A stretch of 64,000 nt of DNA from Agrobacterium larrymoorei. Its GTDB lineage: Bacteria; Pseudomonadota; Alphaproteobacteria; Rhizobiales; Rhizobiaceae. The DNA is taken from NCBI RefSeq assembly GCF_013322225.1, contig NZ_JAAMFB010000022.1, positions 1-64,000 on the forward strand, written 5' to 3'. Of the stretch, positions 8,201 through 17,047 are shown piece by piece; the first letter of the stretch is position 1; each line of letters begins with the position of its first letter. Both the position numbers and the translations under genes were made by a program. Below the pieces are notes generated by a model. That model searched no databases, had not been told where the DNA came from, and was given only the letters and a program-made list of their open reading frames with translations.

Positions 8201-10060
8201 ATGCGCACAGAACTCCAGAAGCATTATCGTTATGATGAGGCGGCGAACATATGGGCTCGCCCGAATGGCGGTGAAAGCTTCAAGTATTCTGACGGCGACG
8301 AAGTTGAAAACCGGGTTTATCGCATCATAAAATCTGCGTCGGACAAGTCTGTGCTATCTGTACCCTTGAAATCCGCGATCACCGACTGGCCATCCCTGTA
8401 CCACCTCAGCCCATTGAGAGCGAACTTGATGCGCCCCATCGTCAAATCGCTTGAGGGACCAGTTTTGGAAATCGGCTGTGGTTGCGGTGCAATTACACGT
8501 TTTCTCGGTGAGGAAGGACTGGAAGTCGTCGCTCTTGAGGGCAGCACACGCCGCGCAATGATCACTGCTGAACGCTGCCGCGATCTTAAGACCGTCGAAG
8601 TTCTGGCGGAACCCTTCCAGAATTTCATGACCGATCGGAAATTCAAGACGGTCACCCTGATTGGCGTCCTTGAATATGCCCGCGTTTTCTTTCCGAGCGC
8701 CGATGGACGTGATCCCGTGGATCTCATGCTGGAGAGAGCGGCCGAACTCCTTGAGCCAGATGGAGTTTTGATCGTAGCGATCGAAAACCAGCTTGGGCTC
8801 AAATACTTTGCTGGTTACAATGAAGATCACCTTGCAAAGCCTATGGTGGGGATCGAAGGCAACTACAATTCATCGACTGTCGTCACATTCGGCAAGAAGG
8901 AGCTGGATCAGCGTCTTCGTACTGCTGGATTAGGGGAACAGGAATGGTGGTTCCCCTTCCCGGATTATAAGCTCCCGATAACGGTCATCTCTGAAGATGC
9001 TCTCGTGTCCAACGACATGCCGGTGGATATCGCGGCAATGATTGGCGAAGCTTGCCGTGCCGACCGTCAGGCGCCTGAAATCACCACGTTTTCCCTGGAT
9101 CTCGCCTGGAGTGCCATCACCAGAAACGGTCTTGCCGCAGATCTGGCCAATTCATTCCTCATCGTTGCCGGGCGGCAAAAGCGAAACGCGGGAGATGTCT
9201 TCGCATATCACTACGGACATACCCGGTTGCCGCAATATGCCAAAGTCGTTGAATTTAGACATGAAGAAGGCTCCTTCGCCGCTGTGCGAAAGGCGCTGTC
9301 GAAGACCCCTGCCTCACCAGTCCCCGGCGCTCCTCAACTCAAGGAAACACATGAGCCGCTCGTTGGTGGCGAAATTTGGCGAGACCGTCTGCGCCTGTTG
9401 ATGCAACGCCAAGGGTGGAGTCAGAACGATATCGCTCTATGGGCAAAAGTCTGGTGGCTCACGGTCACCGATATCTACAAACAAGACCTGGAAAGCGTTC
9501 CCTATAACAAGCACACTCTTCTCCCGCCGAGCGCTATCGATGCTATCCCTCGCAACCTCATTGTTCAGGATAACGTCCATATCACCTTCATCGACCAGGA
9601 ATGGAGTGCTCCGGGGCCGATAGAATTGGGCTATCTTTTTTACCGCGGCGCGGTGGAAGCCTTGAGCGGCGTAGACTTCTGCGTCAAACCAGCCTCGGAG
9701 TTGTCAACGCGCGTGCTTGACCTCCTGATCGTAATGGCCAGAGCGATCGAGATCGAACTCAACGCTGACGACCTCTTGCGCTATGCGAATGACGAATTTG
9801 CCCTGCAGGAAAGTGTCAGCGGAAATCCCACTGTCACGAATGCTCAACAGGTCCTCACGCGCGTTATCGCTGAGCGAAAACCCTATTATGACATCATCAA
9901 GCGACAACATGCTGCAATCCTACAGCAACAAAAGCAGATCAAAGATCTAACCGCGCATTCTGAATATCTCAAAGCCAGCTCCGGCGCGGTTAAGGGTGCG
10001 CTTCAAAGCGGGGAAAACGATGAGTGGAACGCTTTTCTACGCACGCGTTCAGACTCATAA
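8201..10060 (+). CDS. Class I SAM-dependent methyltransferase, polysaccharide-locus type
   Basis: The 619-residue product carries a Rossmann methyltransferase domain with motif I VLEIGCGCGAITRFLGE at about residues 88-104 and the acidic end of strand two at VVALEGS. Residues 250-560 form a large second region without a recognised motif. The C-terminus (about 560-600) is a short predicted coiled coil rich in Q and K (AAILQQQKQIKDLTAHSEYL). Similar long methyltransferases sit in O-antigen and capsule clusters; the likely substrate is a sugar or a glycan end, but this is inference. I use the ATG at 8201 (MRTELQKHYRYDEA). A GTG at 8150 would add 17 residues but has no visible ribosome-binding site. 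The next gene begins 18 bases downstream, so the two are probably cotranscribed. Confidence 0.72.
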   Translation: MRTELQKHYRYDEAANIWARPNGGESFKYSDGDEVENRVYRIIKSASDKSVLSVPLKSAITDWPSLYHLSPLRANLMRPIVKSLEGPVLEIGCGCGAITRFLGEEGLEVVALEGSTRRAMITAERCRDLKTVEVLAEPFQNFMTDRKFKTVTLIGVLEYARVFFPSADGRDPVDLMLERAAELLEPDGVLIVAIENQLGLKYFAGYNEDHLAKPMVGIEGNYNSSTVVTFGKKELDQRLRTAGLGEQEWWFPFPDYKLPITVISEDALVSNDMPVDIAAMIGEACRADRQAPEITTFSLDLAWSAITRNGLAADLANSFLIVAGRQKRNAGDVFAYHYGHTRLPQYAKVVEFRHEEGSFAAVRKALSKTPASPVPGAPQLKETHEPLVGGEIWRDRLRLLMQRQGWSQNDIALWAKVWWLTVTDIYKQDLESVPYNKHTLLPPSAIDAIPRNLIVQDNVHITFIDQEWSAPGPIELGYLFYRGAVEALSGVDFCVKPASELSTRVLDLLIVMARAIEIELNADDLLRYANDEFALQESVSGNPTVTNAQQVLTRVIAERKPYYDIIKRQHAAILQQQKQIKDLTAHSEYLKASSGAVKGALQSGENDEWNAFLRTRSDS

Positions 10061-10078
10061 AAAATAGAAGAGACCAAT

Positions 10079-11845
10079 ATGTGGACAATACCCAACTGGC
10101 TCTTCGACGGTGACTGGTATCAGGGTCGCTATGCGGATGCCATTCCTTCGAACATTACGCCAAAGGATCATTACGACCAGCTTGGAGCACGGTCGGGCTA
10201 TTCTCCACATCCGCTTTTTGACGCGGCATGGTACTGCAAGAAGCACCCCTGGGCGCTCACCAATGGTATGACCGCCGCCGAGCATTATGTAACGATCGGC
10301 AGCGCAAAAGGATATTGGCCGCATCCTCTGTTCGACACCGGTTTCTATAAGAAAAATCATAGAAATGATCTGATCGGAGACACCGATCCGCTCGAACACT
10401 TCCTGACCCTCGGTGAAGCGCTAGGCTATGCTCCTCACGAGTTATTCGACACGTCCTACTACCGGCGTAAACATGCCGCCGATCCGGTAGCTTCCGCGAG
10501 ACCTTTCAGGCATTACCTTGCGCATGGTCATCTGGAGGGGTTCGATCCCAACCCCTATTTTGACACCGGTTGGTACGCCAGAGAGCACGCTATTGGAGAG
10601 CGAAATGCGCTGGAGCATTACGTCGACATTGGAGAACGGCTGCGCCTCTCCCCGCATCCACTTTGGGATGAAAAACTTCATCTGGACAGAAACGAAAAGC
10701 TCCGCAAGGTCGTTGCCTCCAACCTTGTGGCGAGCGGATATCGTCACTTCGTAATCGAGGGCGCTGCTCTGGCAGAGGCCGATAAGGCCCCCTTCTTATT
10801 CACGATGGACGAGCATCTTTACGGCTACAACGCCAAGGCCTACCTTGAGGACAATCCAGAAGCCGCAATCGCTGTCCGCAGCGGGCAGTACCGTACCGGG
10901 CTGGCGCATCTTTTTAACGAGGGATTGTCCGCCTTTCGAAAGGAAGGGAAGCCGTTTTACGGCGAAAAGCGTGATGTGACGCTTGTCGATCAACTGGCTG
11001 GAAATACTCATGCCAAAGGCAAATATCTCTGCTTGTTCGCCCATTTCGACCGTCACGACATCATCGACCCCTATGTCATCACCTATCTAAAGGCGCTTCA
11101 GGACGCCGGAACCGATATCGTTTTCGTCACACCAACCCGAAATGAAGCTGAGCTGAAGAAGGTTCTCCCCTACGTCAGACATGTCTTCGTCAAACTCAAC
11201 AATGGTCACGACTTCGGATCGTGGTGGCTGGCGTTATCACAACTCGGCGCGGATTGTGGAGAGCACTACGAGCGCGTCTTCTTTGCCAATGACAGCATCT
11301 ACTTTCCGGTTCGGCCGATGCAGCCATTCTTCGACGCTGTGGAGCGGCAAACAAGCAACATTTACGGGCTGAGCGATAACCACGAGATTGCCCATCACGT
11401 TCAGAGCTATTTCCTGTCATTCGACAGCGAAGCACAGAAAAAATTGTTTCCGGTTTTCATGGAGAGCTTCGCCAAAGCGCATATGCTTCCCAAAAGCGAA
11501 ATCATTCAGCGTTATGAAATCGGCCTATCGCTGATGGCACAGGATCTAGGGCTGACAATCGACGCATATTATTCCTGCCGCGTCGGGTTTTCCCGCAGCA
11601 TGAACGACCCCAAGCTGGCACGCTGGAAAGACTTTTTGACCGAGCGGGCCGGGGTGTGCAACTCAAGCATCATCCTTTGGGATATGCTCATCGAACATTT
11701 TGACTGGCCAGCGCTCAAGGTAGCGTTCCTGACAACCGGCATCCCACTCAGCCGCGAACGATCACGAGAATTGCCTCGACTTATCGCCGATGGCGAACAG
11801 AAAATACACGATCTCGTCAACCATCAGCGCCGTATCGCGTCATGA
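10079..11845 (+). CDS. RgpF-type protein with N-terminal FD-WY repeats
   Basis: The 588-residue protein has two regions. Residues 1-200 contain five tandem copies of a 34-38 residue unit of the form (L/Y)FD..(W/Y/F)Y...H....P..HY...G...G..PHP. Residues about 305-560 resemble the RgpF (rhamnan synthesis protein F) family, with KGKYLCLFAHFDRHD, the NGHDFGSWW segment and FFANDSIYFPV. RgpF homologues add or modify rhamnose-type sugars in cell-surface glycans. FD-WY repeats occur beside glycosyltransferases in other surface loci; they may bind glycan or place the enzyme, which is inference. An AGAAGAGA ribosome-binding site precedes the ATG. It follows the methyltransferase closely. Confidence 0.75.
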   Translation: MWTIPNWLFDGDWYQGRYADAIPSNITPKDHYDQLGARSGYSPHPLFDAAWYCKKHPWALTNGMTAAEHYVTIGSAKGYWPHPLFDTGFYKKNHRNDLIGDTDPLEHFLTLGEALGYAPHELFDTSYYRRKHAADPVASARPFRHYLAHGHLEGFDPNPYFDTGWYAREHAIGERNALEHYVDIGERLRLSPHPLWDEKLHLDRNEKLRKVVASNLVASGYRHFVIEGAALAEADKAPFLFTMDEHLYGYNAKAYLEDNPEAAIAVRSGQYRTGLAHLFNEGLSAFRKEGKPFYGEKRDVTLVDQLAGNTHAKGKYLCLFAHFDRHDIIDPYVITYLKALQDAGTDIVFVTPTRNEAELKKVLPYVRHVFVKLNNGHDFGSWWLALSQLGADCGEHYERVFFANDSIYFPVRPMQPFFDAVERQTSNIYGLSDNHEIAHHVQSYFLSFDSEAQKKLFPVFMESFAKAHMLPKSEIIQRYEIGLSLMAQDLGLTIDAYYSCRVGFSRSMNDPKLARWKDFLTERAGVCNSSIILWDMLIEHFDWPALKVAFLTTGIPLSRERSRELPRLIADGEQKIHDLVNHQRRIAS

Positions 11846-11880
11846 GACATTGGTCGATTTCTTGTCGGTTGGGATATATT

Positions 11881-11907
11881 GGACGGCTGAAAATATAGGC
11901 CGTTCTT
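11881..11907 (+). terminator. Weak hairpin after the RgpF-type gene
   Basis: The arms GGACGGC and GCCGTTC (one G-T pair) enclose an 11-base A/T-rich loop, followed by CTTGCT. There is no real T tract, so function as a terminator is uncertain. Confidence 0.3.
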
Positions 11908-11974
11908 GCTAACGCTCTTAGCAGCTGAAAAGAAACCATAAAAAGACTTCGCGTTCAGTGGGAATCGCGATTTT

Positions 11975-12059
11975 TGGTGCCCCTTGCCGGAATCGAACCA
12001 GCACTCCTCTCGGAACCTGATTTTGAGTCAGGCGCGTCTACCAATTCCGCCAAAGGGGC
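11975..12059 (-). tRNA. tRNA-Leu, anticodon CAA
   Basis: On the minus strand an 85-nt cloverleaf can be read. The acceptor is GCCCCTT paired with AAGGGGC, then A and an encoded CCA. The D arm holds the AATTGGTAGACGC pattern of class II tRNAs, the anticodon stem-loop is CCTGA-CTCAAAA-TCAGG with anticodon CAA, a long variable arm follows, and the T arm is CTGGTTCGATTCCGG. The long variable arm and the CAA anticodon fit tRNA-Leu reading UUG. Confidence 0.96.
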
Positions 12060-12092
12060 AACTCCGAACCATGTCCGGGTGGTATGCGGCGG

Positions 12093-12120
12093 ACTATACG
12101 AACCGCGGGCTTAAGGTCAA
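12093..12120 (-). promoter_or_regulatory. Promoter of tRNA-Leu(CAA)
   Basis: On the minus strand TTGACC (12115-12120) and TATAGT (12093-12098) are separated by 16 bases. The predicted start lies about 27 bases before the mature tRNA 5' end. Both boxes are close to consensus. Confidence 0.65.
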
Positions 12121-12289
12121 CCTGATTTTTGCGGAAATCGCGATTTCACGAAACTTTGCTGACGGGCGACGTCCCTCGGAATTGCCAGCCTGCGCAGAGT
12201 GGATTAGACCCATGAGGCAACCAATGTCCCGCCTTATTTTGCACCTGTTCGGGTGATTTGAAATTTCCCCCAAGACACGAAGGGCCATC

Positions 12290-12805
12290 ATGGCATACGC
12301 AGCCTCTACAGAAAAAAGCCGCACGCTTCCTGCGGTCTTCGTTACAGCCGGAATGGTGGTGACCATAGGCACCGCCCTCGGATTTCAGCATATTGGCGGG
12401 TATACGCCTTGTGCCCTTTGCCTTTTGCAACGAGACCCGTATTATTTCGCAATTCCCGTAGGCCTTATTGCCATCGCCACCAGCATTTTCAGGTTGCCGA
12501 CTTGGCTGACGAGAGCGGCGCTGGTCATCATTGGCATAGCCATGCTGATCGGTGCCGGGATGGGCGTTTATCATTCGGGCGTCGAGTGGGGCTTCTGGCC
12601 GGGGCCAACGACTTGCGCCACTGGCGCGCCTTCAATCACCACCAATGCCGGTAATCTCCTGAGCGATCTCAATGCCATCAAGGCACCATCCTGCAACGAC
12701 GCTGCGTTGCGCGTGCTGGGACTTTCCTTTGCCGGATGGAATGTGATTGCCAGCATCGCACTGGCCGCAATCGCGTTTTGGGGCGCGGCGCGCAAGAGCG
12801 CCTGA
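12290..12805 (+). CDS. dsbB: Disulfide bond formation protein B
   Basis: DsbB reoxidises the periplasmic oxidase DsbA and passes the electrons to quinone in the inner membrane. The 171-residue product has four hydrophobic membrane spans, the first-loop redox pair CALC at residues 41-44 and a second periplasmic cysteine pair in the loop between spans three and four (TTCATGAP and PSCNDA). Length and layout are normal. A hairpin repeat separates it from the converging HNH gene. Confidence 0.9.
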   Translation: MAYAASTEKSRTLPAVFVTAGMVVTIGTALGFQHIGGYTPCALCLLQRDPYYFAIPVGLIAIATSIFRLPTWLTRAALVIIGIAMLIGAGMGVYHSGVEWGFWPGPTTCATGAPSITTNAGNLLSDLNAIKAPSCNDAALRVLGLSFAGWNVIASIALAAIAFWGAARKSA

Positions 12806-12812
12806 AGCCATG

Positions 12813-12843
12813 AGAGCGTTTCCTTGTTAAATGGAAACGCTCT
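12813..12843. repeat. Perfect 11-bp hairpin of AGAGCGTTTCC type
   Basis: AGAGCGTTTCC and GGAAACGCTCT pair without mismatch around a nine-base loop, between the converging dsbB and HNH genes. As I recall, rhizobial genomes carry many intergenic copies of a GAGCGTTTCC palindrome. It may also act as a bidirectional terminator, though no T tract follows. Confidence 0.7.
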
Positions 12844-12861
12844 AGCAGCAACCCAGAGAAA

Positions 12862-13419
12862 TCAGGGCTGCAGCTCGGTATCCCAGTAAAGATAGTCCAT
12901 CCAGCTCTCATGCAGGTAATTGGGCGGGAACGACCGCCCATTATTGTGCAAATCCTGCACCGTCGGCTGGTAAGGCTTCTGATGCGGGAACATGCCCGCC
13001 TGCTTCGGCAGCTTGCTTCCCTTTTTCAGATTACAGGGTGAGCAAGCGGCGACGACATTGTGCCAGGTCGTTTCGCCGCCATGGGCGCGGGGGATGACGT
13101 GATCGAACGTCAGGTCATCGTCAGCACCACAATACTGGCATTCGAACTTGTCCCGCAAGAACACGTTAAAGCGCGTAAACGCAGGATTCCGCGTCGGCTG
13201 GATATAGGTCTTCAAGCTGACGACACTTGGCAGCCGCATGGAAAAGCTGGGGGAACATACCGCCTGATCATATTCAGCGATAATGTTCACACGGTCGAGG
13301 AAAACTGCCTTGATCGCGTCCTGCCAGGACCATAACGACAAGGGATAATAACTCAGTGGCCTATAGTCCGCGTTCAGAACGAGCGCCGGCAGGGCCTGTG
13401 GTGAAACTGCAATCGTCAA
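12862..13419 (-). CDS. HNH endonuclease
   Basis: The 185-residue protein ends in a zinc-bound HNH nuclease fold: a CQYCG knuckle, the catalytic FDHVIPRAHGG segment, then WHNVVAACSPCN. The paired CxxC motifs are the zinc ligands, and the H, N and H positions of the fold are present. The N-terminal part (PALVLNADYRPLSYYPLSLW) is the conserved start of a widely spread alphaproteobacterial HNH family with no known substrate. I place the start at a TTG at 13419 with AGGAG seven bases upstream; reading further up gives an implausible Cys/Arg-rich extension. Confidence 0.85.
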   Translation of the reverse strand: MTIAVSPQALPALVLNADYRPLSYYPLSLWSWQDAIKAVFLDRVNIIAEYDQAVCSPSFSMRLPSVVSLKTYIQPTRNPAFTRFNVFLRDKFECQYCGADDDLTFDHVIPRAHGGETTWHNVVAACSPCNLKKGSKLPKQAGMFPHQKPYQPTVQDLHNNGRSFPPNYLHESWMDYLYWDTELQP

Positions 13420-13518
13420 GGGCTTCTCCTGATCGATTCGGCATCTGCACCTGTATATTAGGTCTGTTGTTACAGGATTGTGAAGCAAATAAATGAAGCG
13501 CTGAAAGAAAGGCGGATT

Positions 13519-14163
13519 TCAGGCGATGGGCAAGGCGTCCCGCCTGTTGATTGCCGCATAATAGGCCCAGAAAATGCGCGCAGCGACCGATCTCCAGGGC
13601 GACCATGAAAGTGCCAATTCGCCGAGTTGTCTGGCTGTGGGTCTGGCTCCCATTTCCAGCGCGTGCGCCACCGCCGCCTGCAAGGCTACATCGCCTGCCG
13701 GAAAGATATCGACATGGCCACCGCAAAACATCAGATAGACTTCCGCGGTCCAAGGCCCTACTCCGCTCAGCGCCGTCAACTCCCGCAATGCCAGTTCACC
13801 GTCCATACGGCTCAATTCAACGAGATCGAGGCCACCATTGACGACCGCTTCGGCCACCCCCTGAAGCGTTCTGGTTTTCGCTCTTGAAAGGCCAAACCCG
13901 GCAAGCGTCTCGGTATCGACAGCGAGAAAATTCCGCGCCGTCACTTCACCCGTTCCAGCCAGCATTCGGCGCCATATGGCATCTGCGCTGGCACGCGACA
14001 CCATCTGCGAAACGATGGTGCGCGCAAGCCCGGCAAAACCAGGCTCGCTCAAGCGAAGCGGCACCGGGCCAGCCTTACTTACGATGGTTTCGAGACGCGG
14101 GTCGATCAGGCAGAGTGCGGCCACACCTGCCTCGATATCCGCTATGTTGGTGATGATGTTCAA
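13519..14163 (-). CDS. DNA-3-methyladenine glycosylase II (AlkA family)
   Basis: This 214-residue base-excision enzyme removes alkylated purines from DNA. The helix-hairpin-helix and Gly/Pro-Asp loop are seen as LTALSGVGPWTAEVYLMF and then FPAGDVALQ, the D being the expected catalytic residue. It is shorter than E. coli AlkA, as is normal for the rhizobial form that lacks the N-terminal domain. The start is probably the TTG at 14163, which has GAGG five bases upstream; ATG codons at 14193 and 14208 lack a binding site, and 14208 would overlap gluQ. Confidence 0.85.
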   Translation of the reverse strand: MNIITNIADIEAGVAALCLIDPRLETIVSKAGPVPLRLSEPGFAGLARTIVSQMVSRASADAIWRRMLAGTGEVTARNFLAVDTETLAGFGLSRAKTRTLQGVAEAVVNGGLDLVELSRMDGELALRELTALSGVGPWTAEVYLMFCGGHVDIFPAGDVALQAAVAHALEMGARPTARQLGELALSWSPWRSVAARIFWAYYAAINRRDALPIA

Positions 14164-14201
14164 ACGGGCCTCACACGCGAGATGGCAAGTCATAACGAAG
14201 C

Positions 14202-15098
14202 ATGGCAAAAGAAACCATGGCTTTATCCTTTCGTCAAAAACCGGTTTTCCGTTTCGCCCCCAGCCCCAATGGCCCGTTGCATCTGGGGCATGCGCTTTCG
14301 GCTTTCATAAACCACGATATGGCGACGGAAAAAGACGGGCAATTCCTGTTGCGGATCGAAGACATTGATCAGGCGCGCTGCACGCCGGCACTGGAATCGG
14401 CGATATACGATGATCTCCATTGGCTTGGAATGACATGGGAAGAGCCCGTTCGTAGACAATCGGAACACTTTGTGGAGTATCGCTCCGCATTGGACAAACT
14501 CATTGCCATGGGTCTTGCTTACCCGTCATTTATGAGCCGCGGTGAGATCAAGTCTTTCGTAGCAGGACAGGAGATGACGGCTGGTAATTGGCCGCGAGAC
14601 CCGGATGGCGCGCCGCTTTATCCGGCGGTCGACAAGGAGCGCTCCCCACAGGATGTCGCAGACCTTCTGGCTTCCGGGATCAAGCACGCCTGGCGGCTGG
14701 ACATGGACAAAGCCCTTTCTCTCGTCTCCACTCCGTTGACGTGGAAAGAGAACCGTGGAGACGGAGAGGAGATTTTGTCGGCGGATCCCGCCGCTTGGGG
14801 CGATGTCGTCCTTTCGCGCTCCGACGCGCCGTCCAGCTATCATCTGTCCGTCGTGCTGGATGATGCTCTTCAGGGCGTTACCCATGTGGTCCGCGGACTG
14901 GACCTGTTTCACGCGACCTCCGTCCACCGGCTGTTGCAGCATTTGCTGGGCCTGCCGGTGCCGGATTATTATCATCACCGTCTGATAACAGGACCGGATG
15001 GCCGCAAGCTTTCAAAAAGCGAGGGCAGCACTGGTCTCTCTTTGCTTCGAGCACAAGGCCGCAGCCCTTCAGATATCCGCAGCCTCGTCGGCCTCTAG
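14202..15098 (+). CDS. gluQ: Glutamyl-Q tRNA(Asp) synthetase
   Basis: GluQ-RS glutamylates queuosine at position 34 of tRNA(Asp). The 298-residue product is a shortened glutamyl-tRNA synthetase with only the catalytic core. The HIGH-type motif is FAPSPNGPLHLGHALSA, the LRIEDID segment is conserved, and the KMSKS-type motif is KLSKSEG near the C-terminus. It has no anticodon-binding domain, which separates it from GltX. Its last 30 bases overlap the end of the converging yihY-type gene. Confidence 0.92.
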   Translation: MAKETMALSFRQKPVFRFAPSPNGPLHLGHALSAFINHDMATEKDGQFLLRIEDIDQARCTPALESAIYDDLHWLGMTWEEPVRRQSEHFVEYRSALDKLIAMGLAYPSFMSRGEIKSFVAGQEMTAGNWPRDPDGAPLYPAVDKERSPQDVADLLASGIKHAWRLDMDKALSLVSTPLTWKENRGDGEEILSADPAAWGDVVLSRSDAPSSYHLSVVLDDALQGVTHVVRGLDLFHATSVHRLLQHLLGLPVPDYYHHRLITGPDGRKLSKSEGSTGLSLLRAQGRSPSDIRSLVGL

Positions 15099-15977
15099 GG
15101 CCTGCTTCAGACTGCCATTATGGATACCTGCCTTGACGATGTGGCGAACCCGGTACTTCATCAGCGCCGCATTGACCTCCGCTCCCAGCATGAAGATGAC
15201 GCCGACCATGTAAAGGAAGACCAGCACGATCATGACCGAGGCGAGACCGGCATAGGTCGCCGAGTAGTTGGCGAAAGTGGCGAGGTAGTAAGCGAAAATC
15301 CCGGCACCGATCACCCAGAAAATCAGCGTCAGCACAATGCCAGGAAGAACGTCCCACACTTTGCGACGACCTGCTGGCAGCCACAGATGGGCCGCAACCA
15401 GACCTGCGGCAAGCACGATAATGGTGCCGTAAAGGCCGAGGTTCGAGATCGTCTTCAAAACATCCGTGAGCAACGGAAACCGCGTTTCGGCGAAAGACAG
15501 CGCGACCGGCACCGCGACCAGAACGATGCTGATTCCGGTAAAGATGACAACGGCGATGATGACGTAAAACAGGCTGAGCAGGCGTGTGACGTACCACCAG
15601 CGCGTTTCGCTGACACGATAGGCGCGGTTCAGTGAAATGCGGATCGCTTCTACGCCATTGGAGGCAAAGTATGCCGCCGCCAGAACCGAGATCGTCAGCA
15701 ATCCGCCGCGCGGTATCGTCAGAACCTGCTGCACCTGAGCCGCGAGTGGCCCTGCGATCGCTTCCGGCCATGTATCGAAGATCAGATGGACCGCCGTTTC
15801 TGAAAACTGGTCGGCACCCAGAAAGCTTGCGAGAGCAGTACCGAAGATCAGGAACGGAAACAGCGCAAGCAGAATGGACAGTGCCACATGACTTGCCATC
15901 GCCCAACCATCGTCATCGGCAAAATGGAAATATGCATCGAAGGCAACTTTCTGGGCGAGGCGTAGAGCGGCGACCAT
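15069..15977 (-). CDS. YihY/BrkB family inner-membrane protein
   Basis: The 302-residue protein has about six transmembrane segments and matches the YihY (once called ribonuclease BN) family. Segments such as ASNGVEAIRISLNRAY, the GGLLTISVLAAAYFA span and the VLVFLYMVGVIFMLGAEVNA end are typical. Its function is not settled; older tRNase claims for this family were wrong. A strong GGAGGTGAC precedes the ATG. The 3' end overlaps gluQ by 30 bases in opposite direction. Confidence 0.88.
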   Translation of the reverse strand: MVAALRLAQKVAFDAYFHFADDDGWAMASHVALSILLALFPFLIFGTALASFLGADQFSETAVHLIFDTWPEAIAGPLAAQVQQVLTIPRGGLLTISVLAAAYFASNGVEAIRISLNRAYRVSETRWWYVTRLLSLFYVIIAVVIFTGISIVLVAVPVALSFAETRFPLLTDVLKTISNLGLYGTIIVLAAGLVAAHLWLPAGRRKVWDVLPGIVLTLIFWVIGAGIFAYYLATFANYSATYAGLASVMIVLVFLYMVGVIFMLGAEVNAALMKYRVRHIVKAGIHNGSLKQALEADEAADI

Positions 15978-16150
15978 GTCACCTCCTTGATCGGCATTTC
16001 ATTTGTAACGCAAGACGAAATATGGGAAATCGATCCTCGCTTGTACAGCGCTTAAGCCTTCTGATCGGTTCCATCCCTTCGGGAAGAATTGCGCGCTATT
16101 GAAATAGTGCAGGCGCTGTTTTCGCCTGTCAAAGCCAAGAAAGTCCCTGC

Positions 16151-16984
16151 ATGTCCGAAAAGCCGGTCGTAATCATCACGGGGTGTTCCACCGGCATCGG
16201 CGCTTATTGCGCAAACGCCCTGCACGCGGATGGTTGGCGTGTTTTCGCGACGGTTCGCCGGACAGAGGACATGGCGGAGCTGGAAGCTCATGGCATCGAA
16301 ACCCTGATCATGGATTACACCAAACCCCAAACAATCGCTGCTCTGGTTGATGATGTTGCGGCGAGAACCGGCGGCCGCATCGATGCGCTGTTCAACAACG
16401 GCGCTTACGGTCAGCCCGGCGCGGTCGAAGATTTATCGGTCGATGTGCTGCGTCAGCAATTCGAAACCAATGTTTTCGGCTGGCACGATCTCACCTGCCG
16501 CGTCATTCCCTTCATGCGCAGGCGCGGTCAAGGCCGCATCGTCCATTGCTCATCCATTCTCGGGCTGGTTCCCTATCGATATCGCGGTGCCTATACGGCC
16601 TCAAAATTCGCAATCGAGGGCTTGGGAGTGACGCTGCGCATGGAGCTGCAGGGCAGCGGAATTCATGTCAGCCTCATCGAACCCGGCCCGATTGTCTCGA
16701 ACTTCACGGCAACTGCCCTGAAGCATATCAAGGGCAATATCGATCTCGAAAATTCGGCCCATGCGCATGAATATCGACGCCAGCTTGCGAGGCTGGACGG
16801 CACCGGCCCGGTCAACAAACACAAGCTCGGCCCGGAGGCGGTCTATAAGCAGCTGAAACATGCGCTGACTGCGGTTAATCCGAAGCCCCATTACGTCATC
16901 ACGACGCCTGCAAAGCAGGGCGTTCTTTTGAAGCGCCTGCTGCCTTCCGCATTGTTCTACCGGCTTCTTCGCAAGTTCGACTAG
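16151..16984 (+). CDS. Short-chain dehydrogenase/reductase
   Basis: This 277-residue SDR has the nucleotide-binding TGCSTGIGAYCANAL motif at about residues 10-24 and a YTASKFAIEG active site (Y and K) near 147-151, with the catalytic serine in HCSSILG. It is a classical single-domain oxidoreductase; the substrate cannot be read from the sequence. The start ATG is at 16151 and no partner genes point to a pathway. Confidence 0.88.
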   Translation: MSEKPVVIITGCSTGIGAYCANALHADGWRVFATVRRTEDMAELEAHGIETLIMDYTKPQTIAALVDDVAARTGGRIDALFNNGAYGQPGAVEDLSVDVLRQQFETNVFGWHDLTCRVIPFMRRRGQGRIVHCSSILGLVPYRYRGAYTASKFAIEGLGVTLRMELQGSGIHVSLIEPGPIVSNFTATALKHIKGNIDLENSAHAHEYRRQLARLDGTGPVNKHKLGPEAVYKQLKHALTAVNPKPHYVITTPAKQGVLLKRLLPSALFYRLLRKFD

Positions 16985-17047
16985 CCTAATCTCATCGTCA
17001 TCAGTTAGAACGTTTTCAAACAGCCGAATTATTCAGGGAGGATCATG

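Noticed and set aside
8137-8236. 32-codon frame starting MSKDRGSQ ahead of the methyltransferase gene
   Set aside because: It overlaps the methyltransferase start in another frame, ends at once and has no ribosome-binding site.
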